A stretch of DNA of 64,000 nt, from contig CP027224.1 of NCBI GenBank assembly GCA_002973635.1, positions 3,792,501 through 3,856,500 of the forward strand, written 5' to 3'. The stretch is from Lysinibacillus sp. B2A1. Lineage in GTDB: Bacteria > Bacillota > Bacilli > Bacillales_A > Planococcaceae. Position numbers and translations under genes: made by a program. The notes below the pieces were generated by a model that saw only the letters and a program-made list of their open reading frames with translations, made no database searches and was not told where the DNA came from. The stretch's first letter is position 1, and every line of letters starts with the position of its first letter. Below are positions 36,275-44,170 of the stretch, in pieces.

Positions 36275-37186
36275 CTAGCTTGCACAAGACTCACATTCTA
36301 ATAATTCTACAGATGTTGAGCGTACATAATAGGTCGTCTTCACACCACTAGCCCAAGCATTCATATGCAGTGCAAGCAAATCCTTCGCCTTAATCGTATT
36401 TTGTACATATAAATTAAGTGAAATGCCTTGGTCGATATGGCGTGCACGTGCTGCATTTTGCTTAATTGTCCAATTTTGATCGATGAAATAGGCAGATTTA
36501 TAGTACCAAGTTGTTACTGGTGATAAATCAGGCACTGTGACTGGAATTTTGTAATCCTTTTTCTCTTCTGAATAGCTCTTTTGGAAAATCGGATCAATCG
36601 TTGCTGTACTGCCCGCTAAAATTGATGTTGATGAATTTGGAGCAACCGCCATAACATAGCCATTGCGCATACCTACTTTCGCCACAGCCTCACGTAAAGC
36701 ATTCCACTTGTCACTGTTATAGCCACGCTTTTCAAAGTAGGCACCAGTTTGCCAATCAGAACCTTCAAATAAAGGATACGCGCCTTTTTCACTTGCTAAT
36801 GTGGTAGAAGCACGAATCGTTAAGTAGGCAATTTCTTCATATAGCTTGTCCGCAAATTCTACTGCTTCTTCAGATTCCCACTGTATTTCCTTCAGCGCTA
36901 ATAGATGGTGCCAGCCAAATGTACCAAGTCCAATGCCACGATAGCGTAAGTTTGTGCGTTCTGCTTGCTTCACAGGAATAGTATTTAAGGCAATAACGTT
37001 ATCTAACATACGTACTTGAATTGGAATTAAACGTTCTAATACATTGGCAGGTACAGCTTTTCCTAGATTAATAGAGGACAAGTTACAAACCACAAAATCT
37101 CCAGGCTTGCGACGAGTCACGATGACATCATCTTCTAGTGTGATGGATTCAAATTCAGTGGGTGACATATTTTGGAATATTTCGGT
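36275..37186 (-). CDS. Class I ribonucleotide reductase alpha subunit, 3' exon
   Basis: Second exon, beginning TEIFQNMSP immediately after the intron and continuing in frame to ELLECESCAS. It supplies 303 residues. VVCNLSSINLGK contains the second active-site redox Cys, and the C-terminal CESC is the shuttle pair that is re-reduced by thioredoxin or glutaredoxin. Upstream codons (MKKR) visible in the same frame belong to the intron and are not coding. Joined to exon 1 the protein is about 737 residues. Confidence 0.9.
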   Translation of the reverse strand, partial: TEIFQNMSPTEFESITLEDDVIVTRRKPGDFVVCNLSSINLGKAVPANVLERLIPIQVRMLDNVIALNTIPVKQAERTNLRYRGIGLGTFGWHHLLALKEIQWESEEAVEFADKLYEEIAYLTIRASTTLASEKGAYPLFEGSDWQTGAYFEKRGYNSDKWNALREAVAKVGMRNGYVMAVAPNSSTSILAGSTATIDPIFQKSYSEEKKDYKIPVTVPDLSPVTTWYYKSAYFIDQNWTIKQNAARARHIDQGISLNLYVQNTIKAKDLLALHMNAWASGVKTTYYVRSTSVELLECESCAS

Positions 37187-38278
37187 CCTTTTCTTCAACT
37201 AGGTTCGCTAAACCTAATCCGTTCCTTTAAGAACTGCTGCATATCACTATGCAGAGGAGACTATATCATCATCCTCAGCTCTACCTGTAGGATGCTCCGC
37301 TTTTCCCTTTATGAATTATCCCTTTAGTGGGCCTCGCTTGAGGGGTACTCTACTCGCTTCTTCACTCATATTTTTCAATGAGCTATGCTTTCGATAGTCG
37401 TTAGGCTTTTACTTTTGATTTAGTAAAATATGGTCAGGGAAATTTTGAGAATTCATTCTGTATCTCATTGCATGTGTTGAAATACCATAATGCTTAGCAG
37501 CTTCTGTTATGGAATCAAATACTTGATTTCCCACTTTGCAAGGGTAGCCATTAATTTTAAGTTCCTTTTTCGGCATTACTCGTTTATACGCTGGAAAATT
37601 ATCTGAATTTAGTCTGTAATTGATTGTACTAATTCCTATTTTTAATTGATCTGAAGCAGATGTCACAGATTCATAATGAACATCATCAATGATGATATGT
37701 TTTGAGTTGGCTTTTTTCACTGATTCAATCATTTTATTCGTTTTAGGTTTTCCAAATTGATGATTGCCTTCACCAGTCATTTGCTTAACTCTCTGTTTCC
37801 TAATTGCCTCTTTATTTGGATGAAAAGTAAAGATATCTCCACCAATTGACGTAATCTTAATGTTGTAATATTCAGTAGAGTTGACAACATCAAAATAATT
37901 CAAATAATATTCTTCCAATTCATTTAATTCTTCCTCGGAATAAGCATTACAAATAATTTTTCTCTCAAAATTTTCTTTACCATATTTTTTAATGGCTCTT
38001 TTCAAATATACTCCTGATCCTAAATAATTTTCCCAGTTATTTACGCGACCATATATACATTTTCCAATATACTTTTTACCATTTATTTTATTTGTCGTTA
38101 CATAAATGAACCCAAATTCTTTAGAAATAACAATCACTCCTAAAACCGAATATTTGTTCTATTATATAAAACTCCAAATATTTAATCAAAAGACTTAGCA
38201 CGGTGGGTTATCACTGAGTGACTTTCCCCGTTTAACGGAGTTTTCGACAATCATTTCTGATTGAAGGTGCTACAATTA
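37187..38278 (-). mobile_element. Group I intron in the ribonucleotide reductase alpha gene
   Basis: 1092 bases between TGT (Cys) and ACC (Thr). Hallmarks: the 5' exon ends in U and the intron ends in G; P1 can form between exon GUGU and intron GCAC just downstream, giving the splice-site U-G pair. Near the 3' end CCTAACGACTATCG (an R-like element) and GATGATATAGTC (an S-like element) fit subgroup IA introns. The endonuclease gene sits between the P/Q-like part and the R element. Removing the intron restores the conserved NLC-TEI junction. Confidence 0.88.
37409..38137 (-). CDS. Intron-encoded GIY-YIG homing endonuclease
   Basis: 242 residues. The N-terminal nuclease module starts GFIYVTTNKINGKKYIGK, followed by an Arg/Glu-bearing stretch (YGKENFERKI, NELEEYYLNYF). 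A NUMOD3-like GEGNHQFGKPKT and two NUMOD1-like DNA-binding helices follow (SVTSASDQLKIGISTINYRL and SITEAAKHYGISTHAMRYRM). It would cut intron-free alleles near the insertion site. AGGAG overlaps the GTG start at 38137, so the exact first codon is unclear. It appears intact. Confidence 0.88.
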   Translation of the reverse strand: MIVISKEFGFIYVTTNKINGKKYIGKCIYGRVNNWENYLGSGVYLKRAIKKYGKENFERKIICNAYSEEELNELEEYYLNYFDVVNSTEYYNIKITSIGGDIFTFHPNKEAIRKQRVKQMTGEGNHQFGKPKTNKMIESVKKANSKHIIIDDVHYESVTSASDQLKIGISTINYRLNSDNFPAYKRVMPKKELKINGYPCKVGNQVFDSITEAAKHYGISTHAMRYRMNSQNFPDHILLNQK

Positions 38279-39580
38279 ACACAAATTCGAACTATAAATC
38301 ATTCCTTCATGCTTATTCGGATTCATGCGGTTTACTTCATCTCGATAGAACATAAAAGGTACGCCTGTTTCTAGCTGTGAGCGCATAATTCGCTTCATAA
38401 TATCGATGGCAGGGACGACTTCACGGCTTAATAATGGGTTAGCGATACATTCGGCATATTTCGTTCGGAAGGATCCATTGCCTTTCGTTTCATCATAGAA
38501 ATCCTCTAATGAGAAGCCCATCACCTCACGTACTTCGTGTGGGTCAAATAAGTGCCAATCTTCACGTGCTTCCACTGCTTCCATAAATACATCTGGTAAG
38601 CACAGTCCTGTGAAAATATCATGCGCACGTAAACGCTCATCCCCATTATTTAAACGTAAATCTAAAAATGTAAAAACATCCTTATGCCAAACATCTAAAT
38701 AGACAGCGATGGCCCCTTGACGTTGGCCTAGCTGATCAACAGAGACGGCTGTGTTATTTAATTGCTTAATCCATGGTAGTACCCCACTTGAGGCACCCTT
38801 GAAGCCTTTAATGGACGAGCCGCGGCTACGGATTTTGCCCATATATACACCGATACCACCGCCGTATTTAGAAAGTGTTGCCACATCTGTATTCGTATCG
38901 TAAATACTTTGTAAGCTGTCATCCACTGTATCAATAAAGCAACTCGACAGCTGACCATGTGTCTTCCCTGCGTTTGATAATGTGGGTGTTGCCACTGTCA
39001 TATATAAATTACTCATCGCCCAGTAAGCTTCTCGAACTTTTTCAAGACGATTTTCTGTTTCATCCTGCATTAATGTCATGGCGATGACCATCCAGCGTTC
39101 TTGTGGAAGCTCTACTGGTGTTTTAGTATAATCACGCACCACATAGCGATCCATTAATGTCTTTAAGCCAATATACGTAAACAACTCATCTCGGCTAGGC
39201 TCTAAATAGCTTGCTAATTCCTGAAGCTCATGCTCACTATATTTTGTTGTTAAGCTTTTATGATACAAGCCAGCTTCTGTATAACGTGCTAATTGTGCTG
39301 GGAAAACCTGATAAACATCCTTTGGTGAAACACCACGGCGCATCGCAAATTGATCGTATAATTTTTCTAAATAGATGTGCGCGGCTACAAATGTCCAGTA
39401 TGGCTCCTCCTCGTCAATCAGACTAAGTGTTTGAAGAATCATTGCATCTGCCCATGCCTCAAATGTGGCATTATCATTTTTTCGCAGCCAACGATCCGAT
39501 AACCTGACAAAGCTTTCAAGCTCATCTTCCGTGTAGCTTTTCATTAACTTAGTCATTTGCTGCTCGATTTGAATTGTCAT
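38279..39580 (-). CDS. Class I ribonucleotide reductase alpha subunit, 5' exon
   Basis: 434 residues from the ATG at 39580 (MTIQIEQQM); AAAGGAGA lies 11 bases upstream. There is no N-terminal ATP-cone. HGQLSSCFIDT has the first active-site redox Cys. The exon ends IYSSNLC, whose Cys matches the thiyl-radical Cys439 of E. coli NrdA, with its partner Asn two residues earlier. The stop that follows lies in the intron. The enzyme converts ribonucleoside diphosphates to deoxy forms. Expression appears to be set by NrdR boxes and an adenosylcobalamin riboswitch upstream. Confidence 0.9.
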
Positions 39581-39616
39581 TGTACATATTCTCTCCTTTT
39601 CTATCTCCAGACAACA

Positions 39617-39658
39617 CAAAAAGCGATCATGCAACATCTTATCGGTTACATGATCGCT
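39617..39658 (-). terminator. Terminator in the riboswitch expression platform
   Basis: On the minus strand AGCGATCATG (39658-39649) pairs perfectly with CATGATCGCT (39631-39622), followed by TTTTGTG. It lies between the cobalamin riboswitch and the reductase start, so transcription can be stopped before the gene. Confidence 0.8.
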
Positions 39659-39754
39659 GTAAAATCAGAAATGGAAATGAAGGACAGGCACACAAAGAAG
39701 TGTGCAAATCTCTCGCCTCCACTTCTCAACCCCGAAGAATGTGTTGCTGTCTTG

Positions 39755-39918
39755 AACAATGCGGCAGGTCTCCTGGCTCATGCCTCTTTCAAATAATCAC
39801 CTTCCCGTTTTAAAACAGTGGCCTCTTGATCATTTGTCAGCACTTACAGTTGCGGGGACAGCTTCGGCTAAAGATGACTCTTGCTCCGAATTCCCTTTTA
39901 AACCATATTGGTACCGCT
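39755..39918 (-). promoter_or_regulatory. Adenosylcobalamin riboswitch
   Basis: The minus strand carries the conserved parts in order: AAAGGGAA near the 5' side, CCGAAGCTGTCCCCGCAACTG, the B12-box GCCACTG, AACGGGAAGG and GAGCCAGGAGACCTGCC. This is the classic cobalamin aptamer. A terminator stands between it and the reductase alpha gene. Binding of adenosylcobalamin would be expected to favour termination and lower expression of the B12-independent reductase. A GCACAC/GTGTGC hairpin at 39688-39705 may be part of the switching region. Confidence 0.9.
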
Positions 39919-39927
39919 TGTCCAAAA

Positions 39928-39975
39928 TACTATATATTGTGTTTTAACTCCTAAACAAATCTAACATATTGTGTT
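39928..39975 (-). promoter_or_regulatory. Tandem NrdR boxes over the reductase promoter
   Basis: Minus-strand ACACAATATGTTAGAT (39975-39960) and ACACAATATATAGTAT (39943-39928) match the NrdR box acaCwAtATaTwGtgt and start 32 bp apart, three helical turns, as is usual for NrdR pairs. A likely sigma-A promoter, TTGTTT (39959-39954) and TATAGT (39935-39930) with an 18-base spacer, overlaps the proximal box. The repressor would block RNA polymerase when dATP is high. Confidence 0.75.
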
Positions 39976-40043
39976 TAGTGTTGCAATAGGTGTTTCGCCC
40001 CTTGCAAGTTTTAAAGCGTTACTTTTTCTCGAAGCAAGCCCAA

Positions 40044-40727
40044 TTACAATGCAGTTTTACGTAGTTTTTCAAAATTTCTAGAAAAAATTTTTTGTGCCAG
40101 TTGCTCTTTTTCTGAATGTATCCCAAGTAATACCACTGTACTAGGCCCAGCACTTTTCTCAATATTTAAGTCACTTTCAACATGTATGCTGCCAAAAAGT
40201 CGAGTAAATTCTGCTTGCAGGCCCTTTGATCCGACTGGCCAAACTTGCTGAACGATGTCCTCATTCCATGCACGATAAATAGCTTGAAGCTGTGCAACAT
40301 CCTCGGGCTGCGCAAGGACTTCGTTTCCTACAAGTGGCAGTCCATACGTATACCAACAAAGATGCTCAAGTTCATTGGATGTACGTTTTTGCGGCTCGCC
40401 AAGCATTGTAACTGATAAAGCCGATTGTAAAGTTGGCATATTGGATTCCGTACTACCATCTATCTGCGGGCATATTAGACCAGCCTCCTCAAAAACCTGC
40501 TGTATGCCAGCTACATAACTAGACCATGCAGTATCTCCAGAAAAATTTGCTAATATAATATGCGTAGGTAAAGCATTTGCTGTAAGCTGCTCTAAAAAGG
40601 TAACACGTGCTGTAAAGTAAGCCGTGAGTTTATTTGAAGCGGACACAATATCTTGTGGCTTTTCACCAATTGCTGCAGCATTATCTGTAGTTGCAATAAG
40701 CCCACCTATGTTAACTGCATTTCTCAA
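40044..40727 (-). CDS. cblS: Alpha-ribazole kinase
   Basis: 227 residues from a TTG that overlaps the CblT stop. The N-terminal GLIATTDNAAAIGEKPQD and later IILANFSGDTAW and IDGSTESNMPTLQSALSV match the AIRS-like CblS family, which phosphorylates alpha-ribazole so it can be joined to the corrin ring. This pathway replaces CobT in Listeria and Geobacillus. Last gene of the cobalamin operon, directly after the transporter CblT. The assignment combines motif resemblance and context. Confidence 0.8.
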   Translation of the reverse strand: MRNAVNIGGLIATTDNAAAIGEKPQDIVSASNKLTAYFTARVTFLEQLTANALPTHIILANFSGDTAWSSYVAGIQQVFEEAGLICPQIDGSTESNMPTLQSALSVTMLGEPQKRTSNELEHLCWYTYGLPLVGNEVLAQPEDVAQLQAIYRAWNEDIVQQVWPVGSKGLQAEFTRLFGSIHVESDLNIEKSAGPSTVVLLGIHSEKEQLAQKIFSRNFEKLRKTAL

Positions 40728-41218
40728 TGTACTCGCCCGTCCTTACGTAGAAACACCTTAGAGAGTATAGGCATGACAATTGCAACAATAACTAGATTAA
40801 TAAGAGTTGCCAACGGAAGACTAGTTAGCGACGCCCAATAGAATGCTGGACTTATAATAAAGTAAAATGGTAATGGTGCTACCACACCATTAAAAAAAAG
40901 TGCCACAGGCCATTTCCAGAAATGCATACCTTTTTTATGCATCATTCCAAAAATCCAGACAACGATAAACATTTCTGCTGCGATAATTATATGTAATGGT
41001 CCGAATGGGAATCCAGTCGTTAAGGCTGTAATAAAATGCCCAATGCCCCCTGCAACTCCTGCGAATACTGGCGATAAAAATACGACACTTAAAAATGCAG
41101 GGGCAGAGTCCAACGCAGCAGTCGATATAATTGCTGGAATTTTAATCATCGCTCCAACAGCACAAATGGCAGCTACCATAGCAGTGAACGTCAACTTCGT
41201 CAATCTTTGTCGATTCAT
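40724..41218 (-). CDS. cblT: Alpha-ribazole transporter, ECF S-component-like
   Basis: 164 residues with GAGGAAA upstream. Five or six membrane helices in a small, Ala- and Gly-rich protein (VFAGVAGGIGHFITALTTGFPFG), typical of substrate-specific components of ECF vitamin transporters. Known CblT proteins bring alpha-ribazole into the cell, where the neighbouring CblS phosphorylates it. Its start is nearly joined to the CobU-like gene upstream. Confidence 0.8.
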   Translation of the reverse strand: MNRQRLTKLTFTAMVAAICAVGAMIKIPAIISTAALDSAPAFLSVVFLSPVFAGVAGGIGHFITALTTGFPFGPLHIIIAAEMFIVVWIFGMMHKKGMHFWKWPVALFFNGVVAPLPFYFIISPAFYWASLTSLPLATLINLVIVAIVMPILSKVFLRKDGRVH

Positions 41219-41238
41219 TCCATTTCCTCTTTTCTGTC

Positions 41239-41631
41239 TTATTTAATTTGCTCTGCGATACCGTACCAAATGCGCACGACACGTTCTGCTTTAGCAAATA
41301 AAGCTTGATACAAGCGCCCACAAGTATCACGTAGTAATCTTGCCTGCTTTTCCATCGGCACAACCCCGCGCCCCATATCAGTAACTATGATATACAATGT
41401 CCTATTTTCTTCTAGAGCCTGTAGTCTTGTTAACACGGTTTTGACAAGATTCTCATCCTCCTCAAGATTTTGTGTAACAAGCCACTTTTCCAAGCCTTTT
41501 ATAACTAATACATCACACACAGGGATAGATTTAGGCAGATAACCATCAACTAATACCACTTCTTGATCTCCAAGCAATGTCATAACATAGTCGGTTTTTC
41601 CATTATAGGCGCCTCCGATAAAGACATGCAT
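41239..41631 (-). CDS. Small CobU-like P-loop protein
   Basis: 130 residues with GGAGGAGGG six bases upstream. The N-terminal P-loop GGAYNGKTDYV and the later VLVIKGLEKWL and IIVTDMGRGVVPMEKQARLLRD resemble CobU, but the protein is about 60 residues shorter and lacks the canonical GGVRSGKS form. A full CobU lies 1.3 kb upstream in the same operon. It may be a partial paralogue with a related nucleotide-transfer or regulatory role; function unproven. Confidence 0.65.
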   Translation of the reverse strand: MHVFIGGAYNGKTDYVMTLLGDQEVVLVDGYLPKSIPVCDVLVIKGLEKWLVTQNLEEDENLVKTVLTRLQALEENRTLYIIVTDMGRGVVPMEKQARLLRDTCGRLYQALFAKAERVVRIWYGIAEQIK

Positions 41632-42179
41632 CTATTTCCCTCCTCCCAAGCTTTCCTTGAAAATGTTAAGGTAAACAATTTATCATGTGGTACATTGTAC
41701 GACCAAAAGGACTGCTTCATTGGGGCAAATTCTACAAGCAATGCTCGAATAACGCCACCATGTGCGACAACATAATAGTCATCTTCATCCTTTGGTAGTG
41801 CAGAAAAACCATCCTTCACACGTTGACAAAATGCAGCAAAGCCTTCCCCATTCGGTGGAGGAGACGAAACAGGATCATCTAACCATGCACAATACCGACG
41901 ATCAGATTTTAACTTCTCATATGTTTTTCCTTCAAACTCCCCAAAATTGGACTCTCGAAATCGCCAATCAGCTATGTAAGCAGCATTCGGAAAATAATGA
42001 GCAGCCGTTTCTCTACAACGTCGTAAATCACTGCCATATACTTTCATAGCATTTTTATCTACTATTGGTAGTCTAGATGTATCAGCTAATGATGAGTCCG
42101 TCCAGCCAAGATAACGCTTTTCCAAATTTTCTTTTGTTGGTGCATGCCTCATTAAACGCACAATAACAGTGTTACCCAC
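41580..42179 (-). CDS. Histidine phosphatase (CobC-like)
   Basis: 199 residues from a GTG six bases after GGAGGT. The catalytic motif reads LMRHAPT (RHA rather than the usual RHG), followed by GSDLRRCRETA and the second His in VVAHGGVIRALL. In a cobalamin operon this is likely to remove phosphate from alpha-ribazole phosphate or cobalamin phosphate. It overlaps both neighbours. A second phosphatase of this family lies at 43551. Confidence 0.8.
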   Translation of the reverse strand: MGNTVIVRLMRHAPTKENLEKRYLGWTDSSLADTSRLPIVDKNAMKVYGSDLRRCRETAAHYFPNAAYIADWRFRESNFGEFEGKTYEKLKSDRRYCAWLDDPVSSPPPNGEGFAAFCQRVKDGFSALPKDEDDYYVVAHGGVIRALLVEFAPMKQSFWSYNVPHDKLFTLTFSRKAWEEGNRCMSLSEAPIMEKPTML

Positions 42180-42928
42180 AATACAACCTCCATTCCCTCA
42201 ATGGAAGCGCCAAGTAAATCACCAGAAACGCCGCCAAAGTTGCGTAGTGTAAATTGCCGAAAAACCACAAGAGCCATAGCTAAAACCGCTAGAAGCACTA
42301 TTGGTACAAATGTAAAGCCTACAATAAGGAAGATGATTGTATAGGCTACAATTAATGAGACAAGCATGAAACCAACTAGTACATGTTGCTTAATATGGGA
42401 TTTAAAAAAGTAGGCAAGCCCTTTTTCTTTTGAACATTTCAGTGACATAAAATAAAAGCTCATTCCTACTCTCGTTAATAATGGAACAAAAATAAGCATC
42501 CAGAGTGCGAACTTATGCTGTACGAATAATTCATGCAGTATCACAAATTTTCCAAGCACTAAAAATAACACAGAAAGTACACCAAATGCACCCACACGCG
42601 GATCATCCAAAATTTCAAGCCGCTTCTCACGATCCCGATACGAAAAATAGGCATCTCCCATATCAATAAAACCGTCTAAATGTAAACCCCCAGTGAATAA
42701 AGCGAATAGTCCAATAATCACAAAGGACAGTAATATCTCACTGCTCGCCGTCCATTCCGTTAAGCTATAGATCACTGCCGCTGTTGCAGTACCCATTAAT
42801 GCACCTACCCAGGGTAAAAAGGCGAACATCCCTGTAACAGTTCCTTTTGTTAAAGATAATTCTTTATGTACTGGCAAAACCGTAAAAAATTGAAATGCAA
42901 GTAATAGACTATGCCAGAAATTTTTCAT
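42152..42928 (-). CDS. cobS: Adenosylcobinamide-GDP ribazoletransferase (cobalamin synthase)
   Basis: 258 residues from the ATG at 42928 (GGAAGG seven bases upstream). Membrane protein with about six helices and the family motifs FFTVLPV, GLHLDGFIDMGDAYFSYRDREKRLEILDDPRVGAFG (quoted in family order, in two parts) and FGGVSGDLLGASIE. It joins adenosylcobinamide-GDP with alpha-ribazole or its phosphate in the membrane. It lies between cobU and a phosphatase gene. Confidence 0.92.
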   Translation of the reverse strand: MKNFWHSLLLAFQFFTVLPVHKELSLTKGTVTGMFAFLPWVGALMGTATAAVIYSLTEWTASSEILLSFVIIGLFALFTGGLHLDGFIDMGDAYFSYRDREKRLEILDDPRVGAFGVLSVLFLVLGKFVILHELFVQHKFALWMLIFVPLLTRVGMSFYFMSLKCSKEKGLAYFFKSHIKQHVLVGFMLVSLIVAYTIIFLIVGFTFVPIVLLAVLAMALVVFRQFTLRNFGGVSGDLLGASIEGMEVVLWVTLLLCV

Positions 42929-42962
42929 CGTTTTGCCTTCCTTCATTTTAGTTTCAAGAACA

Positions 42963-43538
42963 TTATTTCCATTTTTTTACGATACTATAATTTATTTCAT
43001 AGGCTTCATCTGCCACCGAAACAAACCATTGATGTAAATTCCCTAGCATTTGTCGGTATAATTCTACCTCCTCATTAGGATACGGAGGCTCATCAAATAA
43101 TTCATTGGATACAACTATAAGCGTGATCTTTTTATCAAGTAATGCTTTTACAGCTATTTTTAAATCACTTAGCTTCTCCTCTAAGCAGCCTGGTTGGTCT
43201 ACACACGGCTTTCCTTTATCAAAGCCCTCATAGAATGCATTTGTTAGCCATGTTGTGACGCAATCCCATAATACAACATCACCATCCCTTAGACTTTGGA
43301 GCGAAGCTACCATCTTATATGGGGCTTCAATAGTCAGCCAATGGATACGATGAGTCCGTCTATCAGCCTGATGACGTCGTATTCGTTTCTCCATTTCACG
43401 GTCCAGTGCAATTCCAGACGCAATATAAATAAGGCGCAATGCTTGCACCGCTTTCGTCTGATAATGCTCTATCGCCGTTTTTTCTGCAAAATGGGATTTA
43501 CCACTGCGTACTCCACCAGTTATGAAAATCAATGGCAA
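42963..43538 (-). CDS. cobU: Adenosylcobinamide kinase/guanylyltransferase
   Basis: About 191 residues from a TTG at 43538, eight bases after AGGAGG; the GTG at 43547 overlaps that ribosome site. P-loop FITGGVRSGKSHFAE, the guanylylated His region RRHQADRRTHRIHW, and VLWDCVTTWLTN are all present. It phosphorylates adenosylcobinamide and then transfers GMP. The ribosome site lies inside the end of the upstream phosphatase gene. Confidence 0.92.
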   Translation of the reverse strand: MPLIFITGGVRSGKSHFAEKTAIEHYQTKAVQALRLIYIASGIALDREMEKRIRRHQADRRTHRIHWLTIEAPYKMVASLQSLRDGDVVLWDCVTTWLTNAFYEGFDKGKPCVDQPGCLEEKLSDLKIAVKALLDKKITLIVVSNELFDEPPYPNEEVELYRQMLGNLHQWFVSVADEAYEINYSIVKKWK

Positions 43539-43550
43539 TGTAAACACCTC

Positions 43551-44159
43551 CTATTGCAGATGATTAATGGTACCTATCTCTTTCACATGCCATTGCTGTT
43601 CAACATGTTCAATTATTGTAACACTTGTACCATTGATAAACGGCTCTGCCCATAGCTGATTTATACTGCGTTCTAAAATGGCATTAATCATGCATTTAAT
43701 TGTGACAGCATGAGAAACAATTAAGACATTTTCTTGTGGATATTTTTCTGCAATTTTCTTAAGGGTAAACATTGCCCGTTCTGTCACTGCATCAAAGCTT
43801 TCAGTATGAGTAGCAACGAATTGAGCAGGGGATTTCGTATATAATTCATACTCTGAGCAGTGTGTTTTTAGAATATCCTCAACCGTTTTACCCTGCCAGT
43901 CTCCTAAATAAATTTCTCGTAAATCGTTTTCATAAAATGTTGGGAGCTGGCGATCACCAACAAGAATATGCAGCGTCTCCATTGCCCGGCTACTTGAACT
44001 ACTAAATGCTGCAGCAAAAGATATATTCTTTAAATATTTTTGTAGCTTTTCTGCATGTAAAACACCCACTTCGGTTAATGGTGAATCTAACCACCCCTGT
44101 AAACGATGCTCCTTATTCCACATCGTTTCACCATGTCTTACTAGATAAAATGTTGTCAC
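43551..44159 (-). CDS. Histidine phosphatase, CobC/PhoE-like
   Basis: About 202 residues from a GTG at 44159 (AGGAG eight bases upstream). The phosphoglycerate-mutase-like motif FYLVRHGETMWN, then LQGWLDSPLTEVG, SSSSRAMET and the second His in LIVSHAV are intact. In this setting it is a good candidate for alpha-ribazole-5'-phosphate phosphatase (CobC). Together with the 41580 gene the operon has two such enzymes. Confidence 0.85.
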   Translation of the reverse strand: MTTFYLVRHGETMWNKEHRLQGWLDSPLTEVGVLHAEKLQKYLKNISFAAAFSSSSSRAMETLHILVGDRQLPTFYENDLREIYLGDWQGKTVEDILKTHCSEYELYTKSPAQFVATHTESFDAVTERAMFTLKKIAEKYPQENVLIVSHAVTIKCMINAILERSINQLWAEPFINGTSVTIIEHVEQQWHVKEIGTINHLQ

Positions 44160-44170
44160 TCTTCTCACTC

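Noticed and set aside
36275..37198. A separate, complete second reductase gene starting MKKRTEIF
   Set aside because: The first codons lie in the intron; the frame continues exon 1 exactly at the conserved NLC-TEI junction.
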